Shown here: positions 14,691-23,600 of the stretch, piece after piece | Numbering within the stretch: position 1 is the first letter of the stretch | How the letters are laid out: each line of letters begins with the position of its first letter | Origin: CAYJIL01 sp964370235 | GTDB lineage: Bacteria > Bacteroidota > Bacteroidia > Bacteroidales > Rikenellaceae | DNA length: 38,359 nt | Direction of reading: 5' to 3' | NCBI GenBank assembly: GCA_964370235.1 | Contig: CAYJIL010000007.1 | Coordinates: forward strand, 1 to 38,359 | The notes under the pieces: model-generated | Seen by the model: the letters and a program-made list of their open reading frames with translations, nothing else | What the model was told of the DNA's origin: nothing | Databases searched by the model: none | Program-made: the position numbers and the translations under genes

Positions 14691-17330
14691 ATGAATAAAA
14701 TACTACGATCGATCCTCTCTACTAGGGCTACAATCATTCTAATGATAATATATGCTCTTTTGTTAGCACTCGCTACTTTTGTTGAAGCCAAAATGGGAAC
14801 ACCCACCGCATTATCGGCAATTTATCACAATCCGCTATTTATATTTTTGCAAGCTGTAATGATTGTTAACTTTGTTGCAGTAACACGCAAGATGAATCTT
14901 GTGGGACAGCGCAAGTGGGGTGTCCTAATTAGCCACTATGGTTTTGTTATGGCACTTGTAGGTGCTATGGTTACCCATATTTGGGGTAGCGAATATATGC
15001 TATATGTGAGAGAGGGTGCAAGCTCTTCGGTGGGCTATGGCCAAACGCTAGAGCTCAACTATACCATCGACTCAAAGGAGTATAGCACACCTTTGGACGA
15101 GAGAACAATTTATAGCCAAACACACGATGGCGTTACTGTTATGCTAGATAATTATTGCAAGGGTTGTGGTGCTGCGGGTAGCGATGTTGCCTCGGTAAGC
15201 ATTGCTGTGGGTGGCGACTCACAAAAAGTTATGCTTTCGGGAATGTCACGCCGTCCTGCTCAATACCAAGCCCTAAAGATTGGTGACAAGGTAATAAGCA
15301 TAGGTTTTGGTGCACAGGAGCAAGAGCTCCCGTTCTCGGTTACGCTCAAAGATTTTGTAATTGAGCGTTATGGTGGTTCGGGCTCTCCATCTTCTTTTGA
15401 GAGTTTTGTTACTATCGACAATCAAGGCAAAAAGAGCGATCACCATATCTTTATGAATAACATTGCATATGTGGGTGGTTATCGCCTATACCAAACATCG
15501 TATGATCCCGACGAAATGGGAACTATTCTTACAGTAAATCACGATCTAGCAGGTATGATTATTAGCTATATTGGCTATATAATGATGCTACTAGGTTTTG
15601 TTGTGGGGCTATTTCACAAGAGTTCACGATTTAGAATCTTGCTAGCAAGGCTATCTCGTGTTAGCACAGTAGTGGCGCTAATGTTTTTGGCAAGCGGCGA
15701 GCTATCTGCCAACTCATACACTAACATCGAGCAGCTAAAAAGCTCGGTTATGCCACAGGAGCTATCGCAAAAGATGGCACGACTGCTTGTTCAAAACCCT
15801 AATGGTAGAATAGAGCCACTGGGTAGCTACACCGATAAACTGGTGATGAAAATCTATCGTTCGTCTAGTTACGAGGGCATAGGCTCTGTCGACATTGTTG
15901 CATCAATGATTTCGGAGCCATATCGTTGGAGTAATGCCCCAATGATATATTTGTCGGGTGCCGACCTTGAGGCTAGATTTGGTGGTAAAGAGTATGTGAG
16001 TTTTAACGAGCTATTCGATAGCCAAGGAAACTACCTGCTAACACCCGATTTAGAGAAAATTTCGCCCAAAGACCCTAGCTCTTTGTCAAAAACCGAAAAA
16101 GACATTCTAAAGCTAGACGAGAAGATTAATATCATGAACTTGCTATTTAGGGGTTCGCTACTAAATCTATTCCCACTAAACAGTAGTGTCGATGGGCATT
16201 GGTACTCTAGTGGTGATGATACATCGCAATTTAGCGGTAGAGACTCTTTGTTTGTAACATCTATTATGCCGTGGTTTGCACAAGAAAACTTGGCTAGCTA
16301 TAATTCGGGCGATTGGGCAAAACCACTCGAAATAATAGGCATGATTGATACCTACCAACAAAAAATGGCTAAAAAGGAGCACCTTATTCCTAGTAATAAG
16401 GTTGAGGCCGAGCTACTATATAATAAAGTCAACATATTTAAAATATCGGGAATCTCTTACCTTGCATCGGCATTTGTGTTGCTAGTGCTACTGTTTAGCT
16501 CGATGGGAGCTGGGCGTGGTAGAGCCTTAACATTTGTAGCAATAGCTGTTATTGCAGCTGCATTTGTTTGCCATACATCGGGCATTGGCCTTAGATGGTA
16601 CTTCTCGGGGCGTTCGCCATGGACAAACTCATATGAGTCGATGATCTTTATCTCGTGGAGTGCGGTGCTTGCAGGTTTGCTGTTTACTCGCAAATCAAAA
16701 GCTGCGCTTGGTGTTGCGGTAATGATGGGTGGTATTGTAGCTATGATTTCGCAGCTTAACTTCCTCGACCCACAAATCACACCACTTGTTCCTGTGCTCA
16801 AGTCATATTGGCTAATGTTTCACGTTGCCATCATTACGGCTAGTTATGGTTTCTTTGGAGTGTGTACACTACTAGGCATTATCTCTATGATAATTATAAT
16901 ATCAAAACCTAGCCAAAAGCTCAAGCAAAAAATAGAGGAGCTTACCATCATCAACGAAATATCGATGATAATTGGCGTGATTCTACTCACGATAGGTATC
17001 TTTATTGGTGCTGTGTGGGCAAACGAATCGTGGGGTAGATATTGGGGCTGGGACCCCAAGGAGACTTGGGCATTAATTTCGATGGTTGTATACGCAACGG
17101 TGCTACATTTACGTTTTGTAAAGGAGCTGAGTAGCCGCTTTTTATTTATAGTTGCTAGCGTATGGAGCTTTTATGTTATCCTAATGACCTTCTTTGGTGT
17201 AAACTATTACCTTTCGGGCATGCACTCATACACAGAGGGCTCGTCGCTTTCGGGCATATATGTAATACTGCCTACCATCGCTCTACTTATTCTGACAATA
17301 TTCGCATATATCAGAAGAGAAAAACAGTAA
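14691..17330 (+). CDS. ccsBA: Cytochrome c biogenesis fusion protein ResB-CcsA (System II)
   Basis: The protein has 879 residues from the ATG at 14691. An upstream GTG at 14670 lies within the -7 box and is not used. The N-terminal part is ResB-like, with membrane helices around a long periplasmic region. The C-terminal part is CcsA-like, with the WWD haem-handling motif WGRYWGWDPKETW (W781-W791) and conserved histidines in the flanking helices. The fusion exports haem and ligates it to CxxCH motifs of apocytochromes at the outer face of the inner membrane. Its obvious clients are the two diheme proteins of the preceding unit. It has its own promoter, and the GH89 gene follows after 37 bp without a terminator. 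Confidence 0.92.
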   Translation: MNKILRSILSTRATIILMIIYALLLALATFVEAKMGTPTALSAIYHNPLFIFLQAVMIVNFVAVTRKMNLVGQRKWGVLISHYGFVMALVGAMVTHIWGSEYMLYVREGASSSVGYGQTLELNYTIDSKEYSTPLDERTIYSQTHDGVTVMLDNYCKGCGAAGSDVASVSIAVGGDSQKVMLSGMSRRPAQYQALKIGDKVISIGFGAQEQELPFSVTLKDFVIERYGGSGSPSSFESFVTIDNQGKKSDHHIFMNNIAYVGGYRLYQTSYDPDEMGTILTVNHDLAGMIISYIGYIMMLLGFVVGLFHKSSRFRILLARLSRVSTVVALMFLASGELSANSYTNIEQLKSSVMPQELSQKMARLLVQNPNGRIEPLGSYTDKLVMKIYRSSSYEGIGSVDIVASMISEPYRWSNAPMIYLSGADLEARFGGKEYVSFNELFDSQGNYLLTPDLEKISPKDPSSLSKTEKDILKLDEKINIMNLLFRGSLLNLFPLNSSVDGHWYSSGDDTSQFSGRDSLFVTSIMPWFAQENLASYNSGDWAKPLEIIGMIDTYQQKMAKKEHLIPSNKVEAELLYNKVNIFKISGISYLASAFVLLVLLFSSMGAGRGRALTFVAIAVIAAAFVCHTSGIGLRWYFSGRSPWTNSYESMIFISWSAVLAGLLFTRKSKAALGVAVMMGGIVAMISQLNFLDPQITPLVPVLKSYWLMFHVAIITASYGFFGVCTLLGIISMIIIISKPSQKLKQKIEELTIINEISMIIGVILLTIGIFIGAVWANESWGRYWGWDPKETWALISMVVYATVLHLRFVKELSSRFLFIVASVWSFYVILMTFFGVNYYLSGMHSYTEGSSLSGIYVILPTIALLILTIFAYIRREKQ

Positions 17331-17367
17331 TAAATAAAACACTATATATACTAAACAATCCCTACTT

Positions 17368-19842
17368 ATGAAACATGTACTATTATCGCTATCGCTATTG
17401 ATAGCCTCAACAGCTGGCCTTATGGCTGGTGATCCGCTTCGTGATTTGGTGGAGCGCACAACAGGATCTAATGCCAAAAATGTTAAATTTCAGATTGACG
17501 ACATGGCTCGTGGATATGAGTACCACACAAAGGATGGTAAGCTATATATCACAGGTTCTGATAATGTTGCGGCAAGTCGTGGTTTTTATGACTATGTTAA
17601 GAACAACGGAATGGGTATCTACTCGTGGTCGGGTTCGAATATCGAGCTGCCCAAGAGTTTTGAGAATGGTGCGCAGCACGAAGTAGTTGCTCCCTTTGAG
17701 AATAACTACTATCTAAATGTAGTAACCTACGGTTACACAATGCCATATTGGGATTGGGCACGTTGGGAGCAAGAGATTGACTGGATGGCTCTGCACGGTA
17801 TAAATATGCCGCTAGCACTAGTGGGCTACGAGGCAATAATGGCTCGTGTATGGAAGCGATTTGGCTTAACAGACGAGGAGATTAACGGTTATTTTGTTGC
17901 TCCGGGTCACCTGCCGTGGATGCGCATGGGTAATTTGAGTGGTATAGATGGCCCGCTTAATAGCGACTGGCACCAAGATCAAATAGACTTACAGCACAAA
18001 ATTCTAGATCGTATGCGTGATTTAGATATGAAACCAATTTGTATGGGATTCCCCGGTTTTGTACCACAAGCCTTTAAGCGTCTATATCCAGATATTGAGC
18101 TTATTCAAACTAGCTGGGCAGGTGCGTTCCACAACTGGATGCTACCCCCAACCGAGGAGCTCTTTAGCCAAATTGGTACAGCCTTTATCGAGGAGTGGGA
18201 AAAGGAGTTTGGAGTAAACGAATACTACCTTGTCGATAGCTTTAACGAAATGGAAATTCCGTTTCCTCCAAAAGAGAGCAACGAGCGTTATGAGCTGCTA
18301 GCATCTTATGGCGATATTGTTTATAACTCTATAAAAGATGCCTCGCCCGATGCAACGTGGGTAATGCAAGGTTGGATGTTTGGTTATCAGCGTGATATTT
18401 GGGACTACAAAACTCTTGCAGCCCTAATATCAGAAGTGCCAGACGATAAGATGATACTGCTAGATTTGGCAGTAGACTATAACAAGCACTTTTGGCACAC
18501 TAGCCCTAACTGGGACTTCCACAAAGGATATACAGGTACACAGTGGGTTTATAGCGTAGTTCCAAACATGGGAGGAAAGACAGGCCTAACAGGTGTGTTA
18601 GACTTTTATGCTAATGGTCACCTAGAGGCGCTTGCTTCGCCAAATCGTGGCAACCTAATTGCACATGGTCTTGCGCCCGAGGGTATCGAAAACAACGAAG
18701 TGTTGTATGAGCTATATACCGATGCAGGGTGGAGCGATAAGAGAATAGACGTAATGCAGTGGTATGATGGTTACCAGCAAAACCGCTACGGAAAGAGCGA
18801 TGAGCTACTCGATAAATCGATGAAGAGCTTAATTGAGTCGGTGTACGGAACGTTTACCGATCATCCTCGCTATAACTGGCAGTTTCGTCCCGGCTCTATG
18901 CAGCATGGCTCTATAAACATAGCACCTAGTTTCTTTAGAGGCCTAGAGGAGTTTGCAGCTGCAGCGCCACAGTACAAAGGCAACAAACTATACGAGATTG
19001 ACCTAGCCGAAAATACTGCACTATACCTAGGTGGTAAGGCAGAGCAGCTAATTCAGCTTATCGAGCAAGAGTACCTATTGGGCGATGTAGAGCGTGCAGT
19101 CGAGTATGAGGCACTGTTTGAGAAGGTGATGATGGGAATGGACTCGCTACTACGCAACCATCCAAACCTTAACCTTAACCACTGGTTATCATACCCAGCA
19201 GGCAAAGCAAAAAACAGCCAACAGCACGAGCAGTACACACAGAACGCACGCCGTTTGGTAACTATTTGGGGTCCTCCAATCGACGACTACTCGGCAAGAG
19301 TATGGGGTGGTTTGATAGAGGAGTACTACCTTCCTCGTTGGAAGCACTACTTCGAGGCTAAGCGTACAGGCAAGCCATTTGATTTTGCTAAGTGGGAGCT
19401 TAATTGGGTAGAGACAAACCCAATTGTAGAGACTGTTCCGGTGGTAGATATTCCAGAGTTATCTTCTCGCATGATAGAGCTAACAAAGGGTATTAACACT
19501 TCGTCTTTGATTAAGCGTAGCGAGGGCGATGTAGGATATTGGAGCATGAGCGAGGCAGGCGAGCGAGAATTTACGTTCCAAGTATCTGCTAAGATGATTG
19601 CAAAGCTAAAAGAGCTAAAAGTGGGAGCTATTAGAATCGATGGCAAAGTTGAGGTTGTAGCTTTTGAGCTTGTTGCCGATGGCGAAGTTGTTGCATCTTC
19701 TAACCAAAGCAAAGAGCTTAGTAGTTCAAAACAAGCAGTATATCAGGTTGGCGATCTTTCGGGAGTGAATGCCAACAACGGTGCACAGCTAAAAATAAAG
19801 ATCAAAAGTAGCGGAAGCGGCGCTGGTGTCGTAAAGCTATAA
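17368..19842 (+). CDS. GH89 alpha-N-acetylglucosaminidase (NAGLU-like)
   Basis: The 824-residue secreted enzyme has a signal peptide ending near LMAGD. An N-terminal alpha/beta domain (GRGFYDYVKNNGMG-like segment) precedes the GH89 TIM barrel, with YWDWARWEQEIDWMALHGIN and GFPGFVP. The acid/base candidate is E294 in DSFNEM; the nucleophile candidate is E438 in APEGI. A mostly helical C-terminal region runs to about residue 670, with a short beta tail after it. GH89 enzymes remove terminal alpha-GlcNAc from heparan-type chains or gastric-mucin O-glycans. The protein is somewhat longer than human NAGLU. It shares a transcript with ccsBA, an odd pairing, and ends at a strong terminator. Confidence 0.93.
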   Translation: MKHVLLSLSLLIASTAGLMAGDPLRDLVERTTGSNAKNVKFQIDDMARGYEYHTKDGKLYITGSDNVAASRGFYDYVKNNGMGIYSWSGSNIELPKSFENGAQHEVVAPFENNYYLNVVTYGYTMPYWDWARWEQEIDWMALHGINMPLALVGYEAIMARVWKRFGLTDEEINGYFVAPGHLPWMRMGNLSGIDGPLNSDWHQDQIDLQHKILDRMRDLDMKPICMGFPGFVPQAFKRLYPDIELIQTSWAGAFHNWMLPPTEELFSQIGTAFIEEWEKEFGVNEYYLVDSFNEMEIPFPPKESNERYELLASYGDIVYNSIKDASPDATWVMQGWMFGYQRDIWDYKTLAALISEVPDDKMILLDLAVDYNKHFWHTSPNWDFHKGYTGTQWVYSVVPNMGGKTGLTGVLDFYANGHLEALASPNRGNLIAHGLAPEGIENNEVLYELYTDAGWSDKRIDVMQWYDGYQQNRYGKSDELLDKSMKSLIESVYGTFTDHPRYNWQFRPGSMQHGSINIAPSFFRGLEEFAAAAPQYKGNKLYEIDLAENTALYLGGKAEQLIQLIEQEYLLGDVERAVEYEALFEKVMMGMDSLLRNHPNLNLNHWLSYPAGKAKNSQQHEQYTQNARRLVTIWGPPIDDYSARVWGGLIEEYYLPRWKHYFEAKRTGKPFDFAKWELNWVETNPIVETVPVVDIPELSSRMIELTKGINTSSLIKRSEGDVGYWSMSEAGEREFTFQVSAKMIAKLKELKVGAIRIDGKVEVVAFELVADGEVVASSNQSKELSSSKQAVYQVGDLSGVNANNGAQLKIKIKSSGSGAGVVKL

Positions 19843-19853
19843 GGTATAAGCAT

Positions 19854-19904
19854 AATAATGATAGGGGACAACTACTTTGGTTTGTAGTTGTCCCCTATTA
19901 TTAT
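19854..19904 (+). terminator. Strong intrinsic terminator after the GH89 gene
   Basis: The stem ATAGGGGACAACTAC (19861-19875) pairs perfectly with GTAGTTGTCCCCTAT (19884-19898), with an 8-nt loop TTTGGTTT. A T-rich tail follows. Flanking AATAAT and ATTATT can extend the stem. Confidence 0.92.
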
Positions 19905-19912
19905 TATATTTG
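19881..19912 (+). promoter_or_regulatory. Promoter of the esterase-transporter pair, interlocked with terminator
   Basis: TTTG at 19881-19884 is made of the terminator loop end and the first stem base. It is followed after exactly 20 bp by TATATTTG (19905-19912). Both fit the Bacteroidetes -33/-7 consensus. The ATG at 19941 is 28 bp downstream. The spacer is the 3' arm of the preceding terminator. Confidence 0.75.
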
Positions 19913-19940
19913 TTAGCCTTATCAAACTAACTTACATAAT

Positions 19941-21323
19941 ATGAAGAGAGGATTATTACTCCTTGGTGTTTTACTATATAGTATAACTAGCTACTCACAA
20001 GTTCGGCTTGCCGATATTTTTACCGATAATATGGTAGTTCAGCATGATAGCCGTGTTGCAATATGGGGTACGGCAGACCCAGCACAAAAATTCGATATTG
20101 TAGCCTCGTGGGCTGCGAGCGATACAATCAAAATCACAACACAAGGCGATGGAGCGTGGATGACACATATTCCCACCCCCAAGGCAGACCTCCGTGCACA
20201 TACCATTAAAGTGGGCGATGTAACGCTATCTAACGTAATGTTGGGTAATGTGTGGCTGTGTAGTGGCCAAAGCAATATGCAGTGGAGTGTTAACTATGGT
20301 ATAATGAATGGCGAGCAAGAGGCTCTTAATGCTACAAATCCAAATATTCGCATCTTTCAAATTCCGCTATCTTCGGCTCGCTCGCCACAAGATAGGGTAG
20401 TAGGTGAGTGGGTAACTTCTCGCCCCGAGACTATGCGCAAAGCATCGGCAGTGGGTTATTTCTTTGCCCGTGAGCTAGAGAGCGAGCTCGATGTGCCTGT
20501 GGGTATAATCTCTTCGGCTTGGGGTGGTACTTCGGCAGAGGTGTGGACACCTAGCGAGGCTTTTACTCCACAAATGCTAGAGAATGCAATGGTAGAAGAG
20601 TCTGTTTGGCGAACAACCAAAAATGGCACAGCATTTAATCAAATGATACATCCACTTGCACCCATGACCATTTCGGGGGTGCTGTGGTATCAGGGCGAGA
20701 CCAACCGCAAACACCACCAATACTACGATACTTTGATGCGTGCGCTCATCACCTCGTGGAGAGGCTACTTCAAAAACGATGAACTACCTTTCTACTTTGT
20801 GCAGATTGCACCTTTCAAATATACCGAAGGCGAACTTCGCAGTGCAGCATATCTGCGCCAAGCACAAGAGAAGACGAGCCATTTACCACATACGGGCATG
20901 GTTGTAGTGAGCGATTTGGTTGATGATATAAATAATATTCACCCTCTCAACAAACAAGAGGTGGGCAAACGACTTGCCAATTATGCACTTGCCGAGGTGT
21001 ATGGCAAAGACATTAAAGGGTATAAGAGCCCAACATATGCTAGCCACAAATCTACTAACGGCAAAATAGTGGTTAGCCTCGATAACCTAGTGGGCGATAT
21101 AAGCCAGCGTGGCGATGTGGTTGTAGGCTTTGAGGTAGCAGGCAAAGATGGAGTCTATTATGCTGCCGATGCCAAGGTTGATGCATCAAATATAGTTGTG
21201 TCGAGCAAACAGGTTAAAAATCCTGTACATGTTCGTTACTGCTTTGATGATACTACTATTGGTAACCTCTTCTCTTTAACTGGGCTGCCAGTTGCACCAT
21301 TTAGCAGCGAGCGTGATTTTTAA
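19941..21323 (+). CDS. Sialate O-acetylesterase (SGNH hydrolase)
   Basis: The 460-residue secreted enzyme has a signal peptide ending near ITSYSQ. It opens with LADIFTDNMVVQ and an N-terminal beta domain (IWGTADPAQ). The nucleophile S111 is in CSGQSNMQW; other blocks are SSAWGGTSAEVWTP, GVLWYQGETN and the catalytic His H334 in NIHPLNK. This is the SASA family, which removes O-acetyl groups from sialic acids or other acetylated glycans in the periplasm. The protein is shorter than the ~650-residue members because it has no extra insert domain. The transporter gene follows after 19 bp on the same message. Removal of O-acetyl groups would assist the exo-glycosidases in the window. Confidence 0.92.
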   Translation: MKRGLLLLGVLLYSITSYSQVRLADIFTDNMVVQHDSRVAIWGTADPAQKFDIVASWAASDTIKITTQGDGAWMTHIPTPKADLRAHTIKVGDVTLSNVMLGNVWLCSGQSNMQWSVNYGIMNGEQEALNATNPNIRIFQIPLSSARSPQDRVVGEWVTSRPETMRKASAVGYFFARELESELDVPVGIISSAWGGTSAEVWTPSEAFTPQMLENAMVEESVWRTTKNGTAFNQMIHPLAPMTISGVLWYQGETNRKHHQYYDTLMRALITSWRGYFKNDELPFYFVQIAPFKYTEGELRSAAYLRQAQEKTSHLPHTGMVVVSDLVDDINNIHPLNKQEVGKRLANYALAEVYGKDIKGYKSPTYASHKSTNGKIVVSLDNLVGDISQRGDVVVGFEVAGKDGVYYAADAKVDASNIVVSSKQVKNPVHVRYCFDDTTIGNLFSLTGLPVAPFSSERDF

Positions 21324-21342
21324 ATAATAAACTAAATATAAT

Positions 21343-22518
21343 ATGAAGGTACTCGAAATTTATAACAAAATAGGACTACTACCAAGAATCATTATTGCCA
21401 TTGTTCTAGGTGTGTTACTCAGCTATGTATCTACCAACTGGATAGCGGCTATATTTGCAACATTTGGCGAGATATTTGCATCGTTCCTAAAATTCATTGT
21501 GCCGCTCATTATATTGGGTTTGGTTGCACCCGGCATATCCTCAATTGGTAGTGTTGCAGGTCGCCTGCTAGCAATTACGGTTGCCATAGCCTATGGCTCG
21601 ACCCTATTTGCGGGCTTTTTCTCCTATTTCACCTGCTCTATTACCTACCCCTACATTCTCTCTCCTTCGGGTGTATCGTCGCTAATGGGCGCCGAGGGTC
21701 ACACCATCGATCCTCTATTTACCATTGCCATGCCACCAACCATGGATGTTATGTCGGCGCTGGTAATTTCGTTTATACTGGGAGTGGGATCTAGCGCAAT
21801 CAAAGGCGATACCCTAAAAAACTTGCTCGAAGATTTCAAAGATATTATTATATGGGTAATTGAGAAGATAATAATTCCACTTTTGCCGCTATATATATTC
21901 TCTATCTTTTTAAAAATGGGGGTCGAAGGGCGTGTGACAAGTATTCTGTCGCTGTTTGTGAATGTGATTGTGGTGATATTTGTTATGCACATACTTTTGC
22001 TTTTGCTGCAATTTGTTATTGCAGGTGCTGTTGCAAAACGCAACCCATTCAAGCTAATGCGTAATATGCTACCTGCATACATGACCGCTCTGGGTACTCA
22101 ATCATCGGCAGCAACAATTCCCATTACACTAGAGGCTGTAAAGCGTAATGGTGTAGATAATAGCATTGCAGCTTTTGTTGTGCCACTGTGTGCTACGGTG
22201 CATTTGGCTGGTAGTATACTCAAAATTGTAGCGTGTGCATTTGCCATAATGTATATGAACGACATGGATATTACCTTTGTGGGGTATAGCGAATTTATAC
22301 TTTTGCTAGGTGTTACGATGGTGGCTGCTCCGGGTGTGCCGGGCGGTGCAATTATGGCGGCACTAGGGCTTTTGCATTCGGTACTAGGGTTTGATGATAC
22401 GCTTCAGGCTATTATGATTGCACTCTATATTACCATGGATAGCTTTGGTACAGCTTGTAACGTAATGGGCGATGGTGCAATATCGGTTGTGGTAAATAAG
22501 ATATACACAAAAAAGTAA
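21343..22518 (+). CDS. SLC1/DAACS-fold cation symporter, atypical motifs
   Basis: The 391-residue inner-membrane protein has the DAACS fold. Hairpin HP1 contains GTQSSAATIP (from G251), HP2 contains AAPGVPGGA, and TM8 has DSFGTACNVMGD (D366-D377). Comparison with GltPh keeps D394 (D366), T398 (T370), N401 (N373) and D405 (D377). The Arg397 that binds acidic side chains is Gly (G369). The NMDGT sodium-site motif of TM7 reads HLAGS (H287-S291), so an otherwise conserved Asp is lost. It is therefore unlikely to be a glutamate/aspartate carrier; neutral amino acids or another small anion are possible. It is probably translated from the esterase message. A bidirectional terminator follows. Confidence 0.85.
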   Translation: MKVLEIYNKIGLLPRIIIAIVLGVLLSYVSTNWIAAIFATFGEIFASFLKFIVPLIILGLVAPGISSIGSVAGRLLAITVAIAYGSTLFAGFFSYFTCSITYPYILSPSGVSSLMGAEGHTIDPLFTIAMPPTMDVMSALVISFILGVGSSAIKGDTLKNLLEDFKDIIIWVIEKIIIPLLPLYIFSIFLKMGVEGRVTSILSLFVNVIVVIFVMHILLLLLQFVIAGAVAKRNPFKLMRNMLPAYMTALGTQSSAATIPITLEAVKRNGVDNSIAAFVVPLCATVHLAGSILKIVACAFAIMYMNDMDITFVGYSEFILLLGVTMVAAPGVPGGAIMAALGLLHSVLGFDDTLQAIMIALYITMDSFGTACNVMGDGAISVVVNKIYTKK

Positions 22519-22540
22519 ACACAATAGGTATATGATAAAT

Positions 22541-22583
22541 AGCAAGGGCTGAATTCCAATTAACGGAATTCGGCCCTTGCTTT
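22541..22583. terminator. Terminator hairpin between convergent genes
   Basis: GCAAGGGCTGAATTCC (22542-22557) pairs with GGAATTCGGCCCTTGC (22565-22580), one G-U pair, 7-nt loop, followed by TTT. It sits between the transporter stop and the AraC-type gene stop and can serve both strands. Confidence 0.85.
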
Positions 22584-22638
22584 GTAAGGTAATGTGGTAA
22601 ATAGACTGTTGATAGTAGCAGGTTCTATAATAGTTATG

Positions 22639-23466
22639 CTAGCCCATAGGCGTAGTGGCTCTAAAGTGTGCAGGTGTTACACCCTCAATTCGCTTAAATA
22701 GTGATATGAAATTTGATGCTGCCGAGAAATTAAGCAAATAACTTATCTCTTGAATGCTATTATTGGTGTGTAGAAGGTAGCGTTTTGCCTCGATAACGAG
22801 ATGATTGTTAATTAGCTCGCTAGCACTACGCCCCTGCTCGCGGCGGCATACGGCGTTAAGGTTCTGGGGTGTTGTGTGTAACAATTCGGCATAATCTTTA
22901 ACTCGATGTAGCTTTGTGGCACTCCCTAGCAGTAGTTTCTCGAATGACTTATATAGGTTATTTTGGACTAGTGGTTGCTCATTACGCACTAGCTGGGTAA
23001 GTCGTAATATTTCGGCAAACATCGCCCGACAGTGCCCTTTAATTATATCCATTGAGTAGTCATCTGCCGAATCTTGTTCATGCCTCATAGCCTCAAAATG
23101 AGTTGTAATACTCTTGGTAACAGAGGGGATGTGGCGCTCTTCGATAATCTGCTTTAGTGCATCTAGCAAAGATAGCTCTGTAAGAGGGTCAAACGCCTCG
23201 TCAATGGCTAAAAGTACATATCCACGAGGTATAGACGTAAACTCCCAATGGTGCATATCGCCCGGTTTAAGAAGAAACATCTCGGGTGGTGAAACTTGAT
23301 AACGGCAATCTTCGATAGTATGCACCCCCTCTCCCTCGAGCAGGAGTATCACTTCGTAATATAGTTCGTGCTTGTGTGGTTTGGTCTTCTTTAGTTTCTC
23401 TTTAAATCGAGAAATATGCAATACTCCCTTGTGTGCTATCTTGTTTTTTGTCTTTACCTCTTCCAT
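22639..23466 (-). CDS. AraC-family regulator with cupin sensor domain
   Basis: From the start at 23466 the product has 275 residues. The N-terminal half is a cupin-type sensor (PHKHELYYEVILLLEGEG, MFLLKPGDMHHWEF). The C-terminal half is the AraC double helix-turn-helix (LHTTPQNLNAVCRREQGRSA; the second helix pair has IQEISYLLNFSAASNFISLF). A longer start at 23520 is unlikely because a full promoter lies between it and the MEEVK start. It is divergent from the TonB-dependent receptor gene and probably controls it, perhaps in response to the imported compound. The effector cannot be told from sequence. Confidence 0.88.
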   Translation of the reverse strand: MEEVKTKNKIAHKGVLHISRFKEKLKKTKPHKHELYYEVILLLEGEGVHTIEDCRYQVSPPEMFLLKPGDMHHWEFTSIPRGYVLLAIDEAFDPLTELSLLDALKQIIEERHIPSVTKSITTHFEAMRHEQDSADDYSMDIIKGHCRAMFAEILRLTQLVRNEQPLVQNNLYKSFEKLLLGSATKLHRVKDYAELLHTTPQNLNAVCRREQGRSASELINNHLVIEAKRYLLHTNNSIQEISYLLNFSAASNFISLFKRIEGVTPAHFRATTPMG

Positions 23467-23484
23467 ATCTAACATATTAATACA

Positions 23485-23515
23485 CAAATGTAATTGTAAT
23501 TGAACTATTTTCAAA
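23485..23515 (-). promoter_or_regulatory. Promoter of the AraC-type gene
   Basis: On the minus strand TTTG (23515-23512) is followed after 19 bp by TACATTTG (23492-23485), which fits both elements of the Bacteroidetes consensus. It places the 5' end of the mRNA near 23480, so the translation start at 23466 is preferred. Confidence 0.7.
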
Positions 23516-23535
23516 ACCATAATTCAAAATTCATA
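23510..23535. repeat. 13-bp tandem direct repeat, candidate AraC operator
   Basis: TTCAAAACCATAA (23510-23522) and TTCAAAATTCATA (23523-23535) are adjacent 13-bp units sharing 10 bases. They lie between the divergent promoters and overlap the -33 box of the regulator gene. Direct half-sites are usual for AraC-family operators. The region is A/T-rich, so chance is possible. Confidence 0.35.
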
Positions 23536-23563
23536 TCAATAATATAAAGCATCAGATAACCAC

Positions 23564-23571
23564 TACATTTG
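23564..23571 (+). promoter_or_regulatory. Putative -7 box of the TonB-receptor gene
   Basis: TACATTTG matches TAnnTTTG and lies 30 bp before the ATG at 23601. No TTG is found 19-21 bp upstream, which suggests a promoter that needs an activator, perhaps the divergent AraC-type protein. Confidence 0.55.
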
Positions 23572-23600
23572 TATAATATATTATCATATAAATTATGTAA

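Noticed and set aside
23467..23520. Longer N-terminus for the AraC-type regulator
   Set aside because: A full -33/-7 promoter for this gene lies inside the extra stretch, so the ATG at 23466 is preferred.
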